Source: Bacillus massiliglaciei
Lineage (GTDB): Bacteria; Bacillota; Bacilli; Bacillales; DSM-1321
Direction of reading: 5' to 3'
DNA: 64,000 nucleotides
Assembly: GCF_900098925.1 (NCBI RefSeq)
Contig: NZ_LT622356.1
Location: 161,549-225,548, forward strand
This document shows, one piece after another, positions 24,976 to 33,436 of the stretch. The notes beneath the pieces were generated by a model, which was not told the origin of the DNA, did no database searches, and saw only the letters and a list, made by a program, of their open reading frames with translations. A program made the position numbers and the translations under genes. Each line of letters begins with the position of its first letter. The first letter of the stretch is position 1.

Positions 24976-25002
24976 TCATTCAATAGAAGAGGAGCATTTT
25001 TC

Positions 25003-25596
25003 ATGGAGAACAGGCAAATCAATCCGAAGGTGGATGAATTTCTAAGCAAAACGGAGAAGTGGAAGGAAGAATTCGAGAGATTGAGATCGATCATCCTGGA
25101 CTGTCCGGTAACGGAGGAATTGAAGTGGGGCACCCCCTGTTACACGGCCCACAAAAAGAACATCGTGTTAATGCACGGCTTCAAAGAATACTGTGCCTTG
25201 CTGTTTTTCAAAGGCGCTCTGCTGCAGGATCCTCACGGCATCTTGATCAAACAGTCGGAGAATGTCCAGGCAGGACGCCAAATCCGCTTCACCCATGTCC
25301 AAGAAATAGATGCCATAGAACCTCTGCTGAAAGACTATATACATGAGGCAATCGAAGTGGAAAAAGCAGGGCTGAACGTAGAATTTAAAAAGCATACCGA
25401 GTATGCCATCCCTGTGGAATTCCAAAGCGAATTAGAGGAAGACCCCGCCTTGAAAACAGCGTTTGAAGCCTTGACTCCCGGACGTCAGCGGGCATACCTC
25501 CTCTACTTTTCATCAGCCAAGCAAGCCAAAACCCGAACATCCAGAGTCGAAAAGTACAGGCAGCACATTCTCAACGGCAAAGGATTGCATGACTGA
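25003..25596 (+). CDS. ydeI: YdeI-like protein (DUF1801/OmdA family)
   Basis: 197 residues, the same length as B. subtilis YdeI. N-terminal DUF1801 fold (LKWGTPCYTAHKKNIVLMHG, ALLFFKGALLQDP) and C-terminal YdeI/OmdA bacteriocin-resistance block (TPGRQRAYLLYFSSAKQAKT). Related proteins have been linked to resistance to cationic peptides or stress, but no activity is settled. The start follows AGAGGAG. Confidence 0.88.
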   Translation: MENRQINPKVDEFLSKTEKWKEEFERLRSIILDCPVTEELKWGTPCYTAHKKNIVLMHGFKEYCALLFFKGALLQDPHGILIKQSENVQAGRQIRFTHVQEIDAIEPLLKDYIHEAIEVEKAGLNVEFKKHTEYAIPVEFQSELEEDPALKTAFEALTPGRQRAYLLYFSSAKQAKTRTSRVEKYRQHILNGKGLHD

Positions 25597-25660
25597 CAGA
25601 ACCATTCGGCAGCTGAACGTTTCCACCTTATAAAATGGCTCAGCTGCCGCATTTCCTTGA

Positions 25661-26071
25661 TTATCTTAGTCTCGGAATCTTATATCCATTTTCAATTTTA
25701 TCGAATCCGATGTTCGGATAATAATCCATGGCTGCAGGAGATGCCAGCAAAATGAGAGCAGTCTCTTCACCAATCTGCTCTTGCACCAGCCTCACCAATT
25801 CCTTCCCTATTCCTTGTTTTTGATAAGCTCTGTCGACAGCCAAGTCTGATAGATAACAGCAATAAGCATAGTCCGTCACAGCCCTCGCCACACCGATGGG
25901 CCTCTCCTGCTCCCAAGCCGTAATCAAAAGATTCGAATGTTCCATCATCCGCTTCAGCCTGTCCAGGTCATCAGCCGGCCTCTTGATGCCAGACCCCTTG
26001 AAAATCTCAGAAGAATCCTCTGGCCGTATCGCTTCATTCACTTTATACGTTATTGCAGCAATTGTACTCAT
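25661..26071 (-). CDS. GNAT family N-acetyltransferase
   Basis: 136 residues. Motif A is VDRAYQKQGIGKELVRLVQE, followed by LILLASPAAMDYYPNIGFDK, the usual last beta strand and helix of a small GNAT. Convergent with the YdeI-like gene. Acceptor unknown. Confidence 0.87.
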   Translation of the reverse strand: MSTIAAITYKVNEAIRPEDSSEIFKGSGIKRPADDLDRLKRMMEHSNLLITAWEQERPIGVARAVTDYAYCCYLSDLAVDRAYQKQGIGKELVRLVQEQIGEETALILLASPAAMDYYPNIGFDKIENGYKIPRLR

Positions 26072-26135
26072 CTATTGTCACCCCGTCTTTTTGTCTATAT
26101 TATAGAATATTAAACAAAGGAAAAACATGGTAAAA

Positions 26136-26351
26136 TCAAAATAAATACTTAAGGATAAAAAAGAGTCCCGCACAGGCGATGCCAAATTCTATGGCCGTTT
26201 TCCACCTTCCTTTTTGATCGGTCTTCTGAAAAAAGCTGGGTAAAAAGATCAAGACGGCCATCACATATAATAAGGAACTCATTTTTGTTATGCCTATGGC
26301 GAGTATGCTTACAGCCGCAACGATCCCTTGGTATATTTTCATTTTATTCAC
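26136..26351 (-). CDS. Small membrane protein
   Basis: 71 residues with three hydrophobic stretches (IYQGIVAAVSILAIGI, LLYVMAVLIFLPSFF, IEFGIACAGLFFILKYLF) and a basic loop. Start could be the first or the fourth codon. Not recognised. It lies just before the IS element, which may have separated it from former neighbours. Confidence 0.6.
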   Translation of the reverse strand: MNKMKIYQGIVAAVSILAIGITKMSSLLYVMAVLIFLPSFFQKTDQKGRWKTAIEFGIACAGLFFILKYLF

Positions 26352-26464
26352 TGTTGGCTTTTCTCCTTCTTCTCTGGATTCTTCTTTATCATTTTCAGAC
26401 AGAAGACTCCCTCCTCAATCGTGTGAAGGGTGAAGCCCAACGATAGGCGGGAGATGAATGTCAG

Positions 26465-26480
26465 TTAGGCGACAGCCTAA
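26465..26480 (+). repeat. Hairpin near the IS left end
   Basis: TTAGGC-GACA-GCCTAA, perfect six-pair stem. Subterminal hairpins of this size are recognised by Y1 transposases; it may be the left-end hairpin or a terminator for transcription into the element. Confidence 0.4.
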
Positions 26481-26551
26481 AGGCTTTTTGTTGCTCACTC
26501 CATACCTTATTGATATAATCAGTCTTATATAAAGGAAAGGCTGATATTACA

Positions 26552-26950
26552 ATGAAATTAGACAGTAACAATCATTCAGTGTTCTTAATGTATTATCATC
26601 TTGTGCTAGTTGTGAAATATCGCAGAGAAGTCTTTGATGACAAAGTATCTGACTATGCTAAGGATATGTTTGTAAAGCTAGGCGAGAAATACAATATCTC
26701 TCTAGTTGAGTGGAATCATGATAAAGACCATATTCACATCTTGTTCAAAGCACACCCTAACACTGAATTATCAAAGTTCATCAATGCATACAAAAGTGCA
26801 AGTTCCCGTCTAATAAAACGTGACTTTCCACAAATAAGAAAAAAGCTATGGAAAGAAATGTTTTGGTCAAGAAGTTTTTGCTTACTAACTACTGGCGGTT
26901 CTCCCATCAATGTAATTGAGAAATATATTGAAAATCAAGAAATGAAGTGA
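26552..26950 (+). CDS. tnpA: IS200/IS605 transposase TnpA (Y1 HUH)
   Basis: 132 residues, usual length for the family. The HUH pair is in WNHDKDHIHILF (His-x-His) and the nucleophilic Tyr is in VIEKYIENQ near the C-terminus. KYRREVFDD and SSRLIKRDFPQ are also conserved. It cuts and joins single-stranded ends of the element during replication. Appears complete and probably active. Confidence 0.95.
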   Translation: MKLDSNNHSVFLMYYHLVLVVKYRREVFDDKVSDYAKDMFVKLGEKYNISLVEWNHDKDHIHILFKAHPNTELSKFINAYKSASSRLIKRDFPQIRKKLWKEMFWSRSFCLLTTGGSPINVIEKYIENQEMK

Positions 26951-26960
26951 GGTGGAAACA

Positions 26961-28094
26961 ATGTTAGTTAACAAGGCATACAAATTCCGTATCTATCCAA
27001 CCAAAGAACAGGAAACTCTCATTACTAAAACAATCGGATGCTGTCGTTTCGTATTCAATCGCTTTTTAGGACAATGGAATGACACATACAAAGAGACTGG
27101 CAAAGGATTAACGTACAATGCCTGTTCTGCTGAACTAACTCAAATGAAAAAGGAATTCGTATGGCTAAAAGAAGTTGATAGCATTGCCCTTCAATCCTCA
27201 CTGAAAAACCTTGCTGATTCATATACGCGTTTTTTTAAGAAACAGAACAAAGCACCACGCTTCAAGTCTAAAAAGAATAAGGTACAATCCTACACGACTA
27301 AAGAAACAAACAATAACATTGCCATTGTAAGTAACAAAATCAAGTTTCCTAAACTTGGGCTTGTTCGATTTGCCAAAAGTCAAGAAGTTAAAGGTCGTAT
27401 TCTGAATGCTACTGTTAGGCGAAATCCAAGTGGCAGATATTTTGTGTCCATTCTTGCAGAAACAGAAGTACAACCGTTGAAGAAAACTGGATCATCTATT
27501 GGCATAGACTTAGGCATTACTGACTTTGCCATCTTTTCTGATGGTCGTAAAGTTGATAATAATAAGTTCACGTCCAAAATGAAGAAGAAGCTGCAACGTG
27601 AACAGCGTAAATTATCAAGACGAGCATTAAGTGCTAAGAATAATGGCATCGACCTTCTTGATGCCAAAAACTATCAGAAACAAAAACGAAAAGTGGCTAG
27701 ATTGCACGAAAGAGTCATGAACCAACGTGACGATTTCCTTAACAAGTTGAGTACAGACATCATCAAAAACCACGATATGATCTGTATCGAAGATTTGAAT
27801 ACAAAAGGAATGTTGCGTAATCATAAGTTAGCTAAATCTATCTCTGATGTATCATGGTCTGCTTTTGTATCAAAATTAGAATACAAAGCCAAATGGTACG
27901 GTAAAACAATCGTAAAAATAAGCAGATGGTTTCCATCCAGTCAAATATGTTCCGATTGTGGACATCAAGACAGCAAGAAATCTCTTGAAATAAGGGATTG
28001 GGCTTGTCCTATTTGTCATGCTCATCATGACAGAGACATAAATGCTAGTAAAAACATATTGGCCGAAGGATTGAGAACATTAGCTTTGGCTTAG
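26961..28094 (+). CDS. tnpB: RNA-guided nuclease TnpB of an IS605-type element
   Basis: 377 residues from ATG 26961, with GAGGTGG upstream. RuvC-like catalytic residues: Asp in SIGIDLGITDFA, Glu in MICIEDLNTKG and Asp in HHDRDINASKN. The zinc finger is CSDCGH and CPIC. N-terminal YKFRIYPTKEQETLI and GCCRFVFNRFL are the wedge-domain start. All key residues are kept, so it should cut DNA at the target-adjacent motif, guided by the omega-RNA made from the right end. Confidence 0.95.
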   Translation: MLVNKAYKFRIYPTKEQETLITKTIGCCRFVFNRFLGQWNDTYKETGKGLTYNACSAELTQMKKEFVWLKEVDSIALQSSLKNLADSYTRFFKKQNKAPRFKSKKNKVQSYTTKETNNNIAIVSNKIKFPKLGLVRFAKSQEVKGRILNATVRRNPSGRYFVSILAETEVQPLKKTGSSIGIDLGITDFAIFSDGRKVDNNKFTSKMKKKLQREQRKLSRRALSAKNNGIDLLDAKNYQKQKRKVARLHERVMNQRDDFLNKLSTDIIKNHDMICIEDLNTKGMLRNHKLAKSISDVSWSAFVSKLEYKAKWYGKTIVKISRWFPSSQICSDCGHQDSKKSLEIRDWACPICHAHHDRDINASKNILAEGLRTLALA

Positions 28095-28240
28095 ATAAAA
28101 TATAGAACCGTAGGAATCTACGGGGATAGCTTGGTTAATAAGAGAAACCTCTGTTGGTAAAGAAATACGCTAACAAGTATGCTCTGTTCCCAAGAATCTC
28201 CCACTTCAAACAACCCGTAAGGGTGTTAAGTGGTGAGTAG
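28095..28240 (+). ncRNA. Candidate omega-RNA / right end of the IS
   Basis: The stretch after the tnpB stop is folded: a GTAG..CTAC stem near 28110 and the CCACTT...AAGTGG right-end hairpin at 28201-28233. In IS605-type elements the scaffold RNA covers the tnpB 3' end and the right end, with the guide in the flanking host DNA. Confidence 0.6.
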
Positions 28241-28306
28241 TTCAAAGTATATAGAATAATTCCCATTAAGATATGGATTGATTTTACATAGAATGGGGCG
28301 TTATAC

Positions 28307-28561
28307 ATGGCGGAATTTGTATTGGATGTATTAGCAGCGGTATTTGACGGACTGGCAGACCTGCTGGATTTCTGGAAACGCCGGCCGAATACGAAGAAAA
28401 TCGACAGACATCTAGATTGGCTGAAGCAGAAGGGCTGGTTTAAGCAGCTGTATGAAGATGGTGCTTGTACGAGGAAATCAGGTGATAATTCCATTCCTCT
28501 ATCCAGGGATGAAATTCCCGAGGACCCAGCCCGGCTGCTTTTTCCTCAAAGAAAGGAATGA
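28307..28561 (+). pseudogene. Probable 3'-truncated hypothetical gene
   Basis: The first 50-60 codons (MAEFVLDVLAAVFDGLADLL, then DFWKRRPNTKKIDRHLDWLK) look like a real protein start with an amphipathic helix; the rest overlaps, in antisense, the conserved part of a minus-strand gene and is not protein-like. It seems that two gene starts were joined tail to tail, the break being near 28480. Parent family unknown. Confidence 0.45.
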
Positions 28562-28676
28562 TCTTTCTAAGAATAATAGGATGTTTTTGATAATCCTTGC
28601 ACTCCTGCTTCATCTTGTTGAGGAGTTCTTCGTCATCCATCTTCTTTTTACTAAATAATTTCTGTAAAAAAGACAT
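28440..28676 (-). pseudogene. Truncated paralogue of the next gene
   Basis: From ATG 28676 (MSFLQKLFSKKKMDDEELLN), the protein follows the 142-residue protein at 28779-29207 through the shared FF(E/K)EKA and PREFHPW(I/M) blocks and EW(N/H)Y, then diverges and stops after about 12 foreign residues. Over 70 C-terminal residues of the paralogue are missing. It is a gene fragment left by a deletion, close to the IS right end. Confidence 0.65.
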
Positions 28677-28778
28677 TGAGGCCCCCAAACTGATTTTTTA
28701 TGGGTTTTTCGCTTTCTGGAATTAACTCAAGTGTCAGGATAACTGCTATGAACCAAACCCCAGTGTCTTATTAACAGC

Positions 28779-29207
28779 CTAATATGGAAGTGAATTCGCC
28801 ACAATATCCCTGATCATTAGGGCGGTCACAAAATAAGCACTCCTCTGTTCTGGTTCGAATTGATCCACTTCCGCCGGGTATTTTTCCTCTTCAATCAATG
28901 CTTCACTCATTGCTTCTGCAGCATAGTAATCATAATTACCCGACTTTTCCCTGGCCAATCGGGAAAGTTCCTCACGGGTGAAATGAGTATGGACAAACTC
29001 AAGCAGCTGCGGCGAGTAATGCCACTCATTCATCCAGGGGTGGAATTCACGCGGGGCAGACTGACCTGCTTTCTCTTTAAAAAAGGGATTGGCTTTTTGA
29101 AGGATAAGCTCATCGATCCCTAAATCCCTGCCACTGCTTATAAGTTTTTCTAATAGCTCATCATTTTCTAATTTAGGTTTGCTGAACCATCTTTGAAATA
29201 AGGACAT
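28779..29207 (-). CDS. Hypothetical protein with PREFHPW motif
   Basis: 142 residues, soluble, acidic in the C-terminal half. The middle has the block NPFFKEKAG and PREFHPWMNEWHY, shared with the truncated copy 100 bases downstream. ATG follows AAGGAG by eight bases. Not recognised as a named family. Tandem copies suggest an origin by duplication. Confidence 0.75.
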   Translation of the reverse strand: MSLFQRWFSKPKLENDELLEKLISSGRDLGIDELILQKANPFFKEKAGQSAPREFHPWMNEWHYSPQLLEFVHTHFTREELSRLAREKSGNYDYYAAEAMSEALIEEEKYPAEVDQFEPEQRSAYFVTALMIRDIVANSLPY

Positions 29208-29226
29208 AGCCTTTCTCCTTGCCTGT

Positions 29227-29460
29227 TTAATGTTTTTTCGCGGGTTTTATCTTTACTATTAATACAGTCATTAACGTGACTAGCTCGAATCCTAATACCA
29301 TAAGTAAAATGGCAAACCACGCATCGTCGCTCCAGCGGTTTATATTGACCAGCAGTAAACAGAGCAGGATTATGATGCCTATATTCCCTTTTATAAAGAA
29401 AGATAGAGGACTGGCTTGAAGTGTTAGAGCGGTGCTTTCTGATTTCAATTGTGTCTTCAA
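29227..29460 (-). CDS. Small two-helix membrane protein
   Basis: 77 residues; a polar N-terminus, two membrane helices (IGIIILLCLLLVNI, WFAILLMVLGFELVTLMTVL) and a basic C-terminal KIKPAKKH. AAGGAGG upstream of the ATG. Stop is 19 bases before the paralogue gene, so it is probably in one operon with it. Not recognised. Confidence 0.65.
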   Translation of the reverse strand: MKTQLKSESTALTLQASPLSFFIKGNIGIIILLCLLLVNINRWSDDAWFAILLMVLGFELVTLMTVLIVKIKPAKKH

Positions 29461-29520
29461 TTTATGGCCTCCTTTCCTTACAATTATGTATGCAATCCCG
29501 CAAAAACCATGGTATATGTA

Positions 29521-29901
29521 TTAGCCCAGAACCATGGTTAACAGGATCATCTGCCAAAGCAGGAAGGCAAAGAAGCCAATGCTGAGCAGCCTGCTTAAGA
29601 CAAAAGGCACTCTGTAGATCGCATTCTGTGCGTAATAGTTCAAGCCGGAAAAAGCCATGGCAGTCACTTTAAAGAAATAAGACATTACGCTATCTTTTTC
29701 CTCGAATGCATTCATTTCATAGAGATAGAGGATAGGCCTTGGCAAAAATATAGAGAATAAGGCAAACAAGCTATTTACGAATAAAATGAGCCACACATAA
29801 CTGGTTGGCAGCGGTACATCAACACCAAGCAGCATGGAGGCCAGTATGGTTAAGAAAATGATCCCAGCCCCATAGCCAATAACTTTCTTCAATACAATCA
29901 T
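29521..29901 (-). CDS. Hypothetical membrane protein
   Basis: 126 residues with four hydrophobic segments (VIGYGAGIIFLTILASMLLG, VWLILFVNSLFALFSIFL, VTAMAFSGLNYYA, LLSIGFFAFLLWQMILLTMV). First of three minus-strand genes encoding small membrane or soluble proteins of unknown role. Not recognised. Confidence 0.7.
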   Translation of the reverse strand: MIVLKKVIGYGAGIIFLTILASMLLGVDVPLPTSYVWLILFVNSLFALFSIFLPRPILYLYEMNAFEEKDSVMSYFFKVTAMAFSGLNYYAQNAIYRVPFVLSRLLSIGFFAFLLWQMILLTMVLG

Positions 29902-29935
29902 CCTTACACTAATTTTTAAAGTAATCCATCACGAT

Positions 29936-30064
29936 TTAAAAGATTAAACGATTGAAATCATGGATCAGCAGCGGCAGAACATACAGTTCATTTTCTTCAA
30001 CCTTATCATAATCCAGCAGCCAGATATAACTGTCTGTATTCAGGAAAAAATACACCTGATTCAC
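29936..30064 (-). pseudogene. Small ORF or 3' gene remnant
   Basis: The reading frame VNQVYFFLNTDSYIWLLDYD, then KVEENELYVLPLLIHDFNRL, ends in a stop at 29936 and is protein-like. It has no ribosome site at its only possible start (GTG 30064) and an in-frame stop shortly before. Either a 42-residue protein or the tail of a lost gene. Confidence 0.3.
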
Positions 30065-30129
30065 AGCCAGGCAATCCCAGGTTTAAAAAGGGATCCCGAT
30101 GAATCATCCATCAGAATCCCTTCCTGTTT

Positions 30130-30753
30130 TCATGCCATGCGCAGTTTCTTTACCGTCTCCGCACGGGATGCAGACCGGCAAATTGCGGAGATGACGGAAA
30201 CTCCGTCCGCTCCGGCCTGAAGAGGCACGCCTGCATTATCCGCTGTGATGCCGCCGATCGCCACAATCGGGAAATCCGGGTATTGTTTTCGCGCCTCGCT
30301 TAAAAAAGCAATGCCTGCCGGCGGCTTGGCATCGGCTTTAGAACGGGTCGCAAAGATCGGCCCGATTCCGACATAATCGGCGCCGCCCTGAACAGCCGCG
30401 GTCATTTCCTCCGCTGTATGGACGGAAACGCCAATGATTTTTCCGGCAAATGTCTCGCGGATCTCTGCAAGTGACGTATCATCCTGGCCGACATGGACGC
30501 CGTCCGCCTCCAGTTTCAAAGCCAGTTCTATGTCATCATTGATGATGAACGGGACGCCATACTGCCTGCACAGCGTCTGGCATTCCCGGGCAAATCGTTC
30601 CAGTTCTTCCCCTTCAAGCGGCGACTCTCCTTTTTCCCGTAGCTGAAAACAGGAAACCCCGGCCTTCAAAGCATCCTCCAAAACAGCGAGCGGCTCTTCC
30701 AGGCAGTCCGCCGTCCCCATGATAAAGTAAACCGCTAAATCACTTCGTTTCAA
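30130..30753 (-). CDS. thiE: Thiamine-phosphate synthase
   Basis: 207 residues, TIM-barrel ThiE. It joins HMP-PP and THZ-P to thiamine phosphate. Conserved blocks: FQLREKGES (diphosphate-binding), FIINDDIELALKLEADGVHV, then GQDD, and VGIGPIFATRSKADA, VAIGGITADNAG. The start overlaps the thiD end by 14 bases. Last gene of the tenA-thiM-thiD-thiE operon. Confidence 0.97.
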   Translation of the reverse strand: MKRSDLAVYFIMGTADCLEEPLAVLEDALKAGVSCFQLREKGESPLEGEELERFARECQTLCRQYGVPFIINDDIELALKLEADGVHVGQDDTSLAEIRETFAGKIIGVSVHTAEEMTAAVQGGADYVGIGPIFATRSKADAKPPAGIAFLSEARKQYPDFPIVAIGGITADNAGVPLQAGADGVSVISAICRSASRAETVKKLRMA

Positions 30754-31567
30754 CGATCTTCACCTCACATGCGCCATTCTGTTTTTTATAAGCAAAATGG
30801 TTGGTCGGTCCATGTCCGTGACCGATGTGGAGCGGGTTCGCAATGGCCAGCTGCACGAACTTCTTCGCTTCGATAACCGCCTCGCGAAGTGCAAGCCCCT
30901 GTCCTAAAAAGGCCGTAATCGCCGATGAGTATGTACAGCCTGTCCCATGTGTATCCTTCGTATCGATTCGGGCGGTTTGCAGGGAAAGAGATCCGCCGTC
31001 CGCGAAATAGACCCGGTCTGTTGCCGTTTCCTTTTCATCTAAATGGCCGCCCTTCATTACGACACAGCTGACGCCCATATCCAGGATGATCTTGGCTGCT
31101 TTTTCAATGTCCTCAGCCGTCTCAATCTGGATTCCGCTGATGACTTCCGCCTCCGGAATATTCGGAGTCAGCACTGTGGCAAGCGGCAAAAGCGACTCTT
31201 TCATAGCCTGGACCGCTTCCTCCTGCAGCAGGCTGGCACCGCCCTTGGCAATCATCACCGGATCGATGACAAGCTCCATTCCGCCTGCCTCGAGCTTGCG
31301 GCTGACCGTTTCGATAATCTCGGCCGAAAACAGCATCCCCGTTTTCGCAGCCTTTACGTTAAAATCATCTAAAACAGCCTTCAGCTGCTGTTCCACGAAA
31401 GCCGGCGTTGCCGGGTAAATCCCATGTACCCCCATCGTGTTCTGTGCCGTCAGCGCCGTGATGACAGAGGTGCCGAATGTGCCCAGCTCCTGAAATGTCT
31501 TCAAATCCGCCTGGATGCCGGCGCCGCCACCGCTGTCCGATCCCGCAATCGTCAATACCGTATTCAT
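30740..31567 (-). CDS. thiD: Hydroxymethylpyrimidine/phosphomethylpyrimidine kinase
   Basis: 275 residues, ribokinase-fold ThiD. Blocks AGSDSGGGAGIQADLKTF, VIDPVMIAKGGASLL, VVMKGGH and DTHGTGCTYSSAI (anion hole and catalytic Asp/Cys region). It phosphorylates HMP twice to HMP-PP. Overlaps thiM by four bases and thiE by 14. Confidence 0.97.
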   Translation of the reverse strand: MNTVLTIAGSDSGGGAGIQADLKTFQELGTFGTSVITALTAQNTMGVHGIYPATPAFVEQQLKAVLDDFNVKAAKTGMLFSAEIIETVSRKLEAGGMELVIDPVMIAKGGASLLQEEAVQAMKESLLPLATVLTPNIPEAEVISGIQIETAEDIEKAAKIILDMGVSCVVMKGGHLDEKETATDRVYFADGGSLSLQTARIDTKDTHGTGCTYSSAITAFLGQGLALREAVIEAKKFVQLAIANPLHIGHGHGPTNHFAYKKQNGACEVKIVETK

Positions 31568-32316
31568 CGCTCTCCCTCCAGTGATAATCGATGTAATCCA
31601 TTCAGCACTTCTGCCTGGAACGACCCAAGATGCTCAGCCTGAACCGCCCATTCGGCCACCTGTTTATAATCAGCAAGCACATCGCGGAGATTGGCGATTG
31701 TTTCTCCGTCTAAGCTTAAAGCCGCCGCACAGATTGCGCTCAGCAGACAGCCTGTCCCCGTCACTTCGGTCATGCGTTCATTGCCGCCCGCCACAAAGAA
31801 CTCCCAATGTCCGTCTGTCAGGTAATCCGAAGGCCCGGTCACAATCACCAGGCAATGATGCTGTTCAGCCACCTGCTTAGCGACGGCCGCCACATCCATC
31901 TCGCCTTCCCCGCTGTCGACGCCCTTAGCTTCCCACTGGACGCCGGCAATGGTCGCAAGCTCCCCGGCATTGCAGCGGATTAAGGTAAACTGAACCCCAT
32001 CCAGCAGCTCACGGACGGCTTGCTTTCGGAAGGATGTCGCCCCAACTCCGACCGGATCAAGCACAACTGGAATGCCAAGCTCATTCGCCCGTTTTCCGGC
32101 AAGCAGCATCGCTTCCTTCGTCCGCGTATTGATCGTGCCGATATTGATCAGGAGGGAACTGGCGATTGATACCATTTCCTCCACTTCCTCCGCCTCATCC
32201 GCCATCACAGGCGAAGCCCCGATGGCAAGCAGTCCGTTCGCCGTGAAATTGGCGACGACATAGTTGGTAATGCTGTGGACAAGCGGCTGTTTCTTCCTAA
32301 TTTTAGATAGAGACAT
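31564..32316 (-). CDS. thiM: Hydroxyethylthiazole kinase
   Basis: 250 residues from ATG 32316 (MSLSKIRKKQPLVHSITNYV). ThiM blocks: TANGLLAIGASPVMADEAEE, VLDPVGVGAT and the nucleotide site VTGTGCLLSA. It salvages thiazole alcohol to THZ-P for ThiE. It overlaps the tenA end by 14 bases and thiD by four. Confidence 0.96.
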   Translation of the reverse strand: MSLSKIRKKQPLVHSITNYVVANFTANGLLAIGASPVMADEAEEVEEMVSIASSLLINIGTINTRTKEAMLLAGKRANELGIPVVLDPVGVGATSFRKQAVRELLDGVQFTLIRCNAGELATIAGVQWEAKGVDSGEGEMDVAAVAKQVAEQHHCLVIVTGPSDYLTDGHWEFFVAGGNERMTEVTGTGCLLSAICAAALSLDGETIANLRDVLADYKQVAEWAVQAEHLGSFQAEVLNGLHRLSLEGER

Positions 32317-32986
32317 AATCATTCACTTTTCCTTTCCAATTTTCCAGGGTCCAAGGCATTTCCCAGAACTTCCATTCATAATAGCAGCTTTTTTCAAAAT
32401 GGCTTTTCAGCTGGCGGACCTTCTTAGGGTTCTGTTCCGCATACCGGTTCATCATCACTTTCTCGCGCTCGATCGTTTCCTTAAAATCCGCTGAGCTGTA
32501 CATCGCAATCCATTCTTCATACAGACGGACGCCGGGCTTGGCCTTGCGGTATCGTTCACCAATTTCCTGGTACAGCCACGGGCACGGCAAAACCGCCGCA
32601 AACGCCTCCGCCAGATCCCCGTTATAAGCCGTGCTGTACAGATGGCTTACATAATTATATGCGGACGGAGCCGGCTCAAAGTCCTTCAGGTCCGCCTCCG
32701 TGACCCCCAGCTGCCGGAAGACCGTGCGGTGAAGGCCAAGCTCCGCTTCATGGACCGAATGGGCCTTCTCCAGGAAATAGGCAATCTCCTCATTCGTCTC
32801 TGCCTTGGACGCCATAATCGAAAGCACCTTCGTATACGCTTTTAGATAATAGGCGTCCTGCATCATATAAAACTTGAACTTCCCCATTGGCAGTGAACCA
32901 TCCGCTATCCCCTTCACAAAAGGATGCTGAAAACTCCGCTCCCAATACAGATCCGTTTCCTTCCGTATTTCCCTGCAAAATGTCAT
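32303..32986 (-). CDS. tenA: Aminopyrimidine aminohydrolase / thiaminase II TenA
   Basis: 227 residues from ATG 32986, after AAGGAGGAG; the frame opens further upstream, at 33106, but runs through the riboswitch terminator. TenA fold: YMMQDAYYLKAYTKVLS, catalytic Cys in AVLPCPWLYQEIG, and C-terminal Glu in ACYYEWKFWEM-like end. It converts aminomethyl-HMP from degraded thiamine back to HMP. First gene of the salvage operon; no biosynthetic thiC/thiG in the window. Confidence 0.95.
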   Translation of the reverse strand: MTFCREIRKETDLYWERSFQHPFVKGIADGSLPMGKFKFYMMQDAYYLKAYTKVLSIMASKAETNEEIAYFLEKAHSVHEAELGLHRTVFRQLGVTEADLKDFEPAPSAYNYVSHLYSTAYNGDLAEAFAAVLPCPWLYQEIGERYRKAKPGVRLYEEWIAMYSSADFKETIEREKVMMNRYAEQNPKKVRQLKSHFEKSCYYEWKFWEMPWTLENWKGKVNDYVSI

Positions 32987-33085
32987 ACAGCTCCTCCTTT
33001 TTCCCAGACCGGCCAAGATGAAAAAAAGCTCGCATGAAGGCGGCTGCAGCAGCCTTCGCTGCCAGTTCACGAGGCAATGGATACA

Positions 33086-33113
33086 ATAAAAAAAACTCTC
33101 CATCATAGGAGAG
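33086..33113 (-). terminator. TPP riboswitch terminator
   Basis: CTCTCC / GGAGAG on the minus strand followed by eight T, between the TPP aptamer and tenA. TPP binding should favour it. Confidence 0.88.
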
Positions 33114-33155
33114 CTCTGTACAAAGGAAACGCATCCGCTTCGATGCTTATGTACT

Positions 33156-33238
33156 TTGCTCCCTACGCTCGTCTTAACGAACAGGTTCTAAGGGTCAGGT
33201 TTTACCTTCTCAACGCCTAAATCGCGTCCCCCTGCAAA
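33156..33238 (-). ncRNA. TPP (THI-box) riboswitch
   Basis: On the minus strand: GCAGGGGGACG, TTGAGAAGG (pyrimidine-sensor CTGAGA variant), ACCTGACCCTTAGAACCTG (pyrophosphate-sensor region) and GAGCGTAGGGA closing the outer helix. These are the diagnostic THI-box blocks. Followed by a terminator and the tenA-thiM-thiD-thiE operon. Confidence 0.95.
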
Positions 33239-33436
33239 TCTATTAATCGATTTCATCGTACCACAAATGGCCCAGACCCTTCAAACTATTCTGACGACAG
33301 AAAGAGCATCTCCTGCCATGAACCTAGTAAACTTGCAGCATGGTGTTTACCCATCCAAAACTCAAGGGAATAGCGGAGCCCCTTTCTTTGGCTGCTCATC
33401 ATCTGCCGGTCCGGCAAGCTTTGGCCATGCCTGGTT

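Larger units (their letters stand above)
26400..28240 (+). mobile_element. IS200/IS605-type insertion sequence (tnpA + tnpB)
   Basis: Contains both a Y1 HUH transposase and a TnpB, both full length. A TTAGGC-GACA-GCCTAA hairpin lies at 26465-26480 ahead of tnpA, and a CCACTT/AAGTGG hairpin at 28201-28233 marks the right end, as in IS605-type elements that move as single strands without inverted terminal repeats. The exact ends are not fixed: they need comparison with an empty site. Confidence 0.85.

Noticed and set aside
29960..30220. Plus-strand 86-codon ORF
   Set aside because: Overlaps the thiE 3' end in antisense and has no ribosome site.
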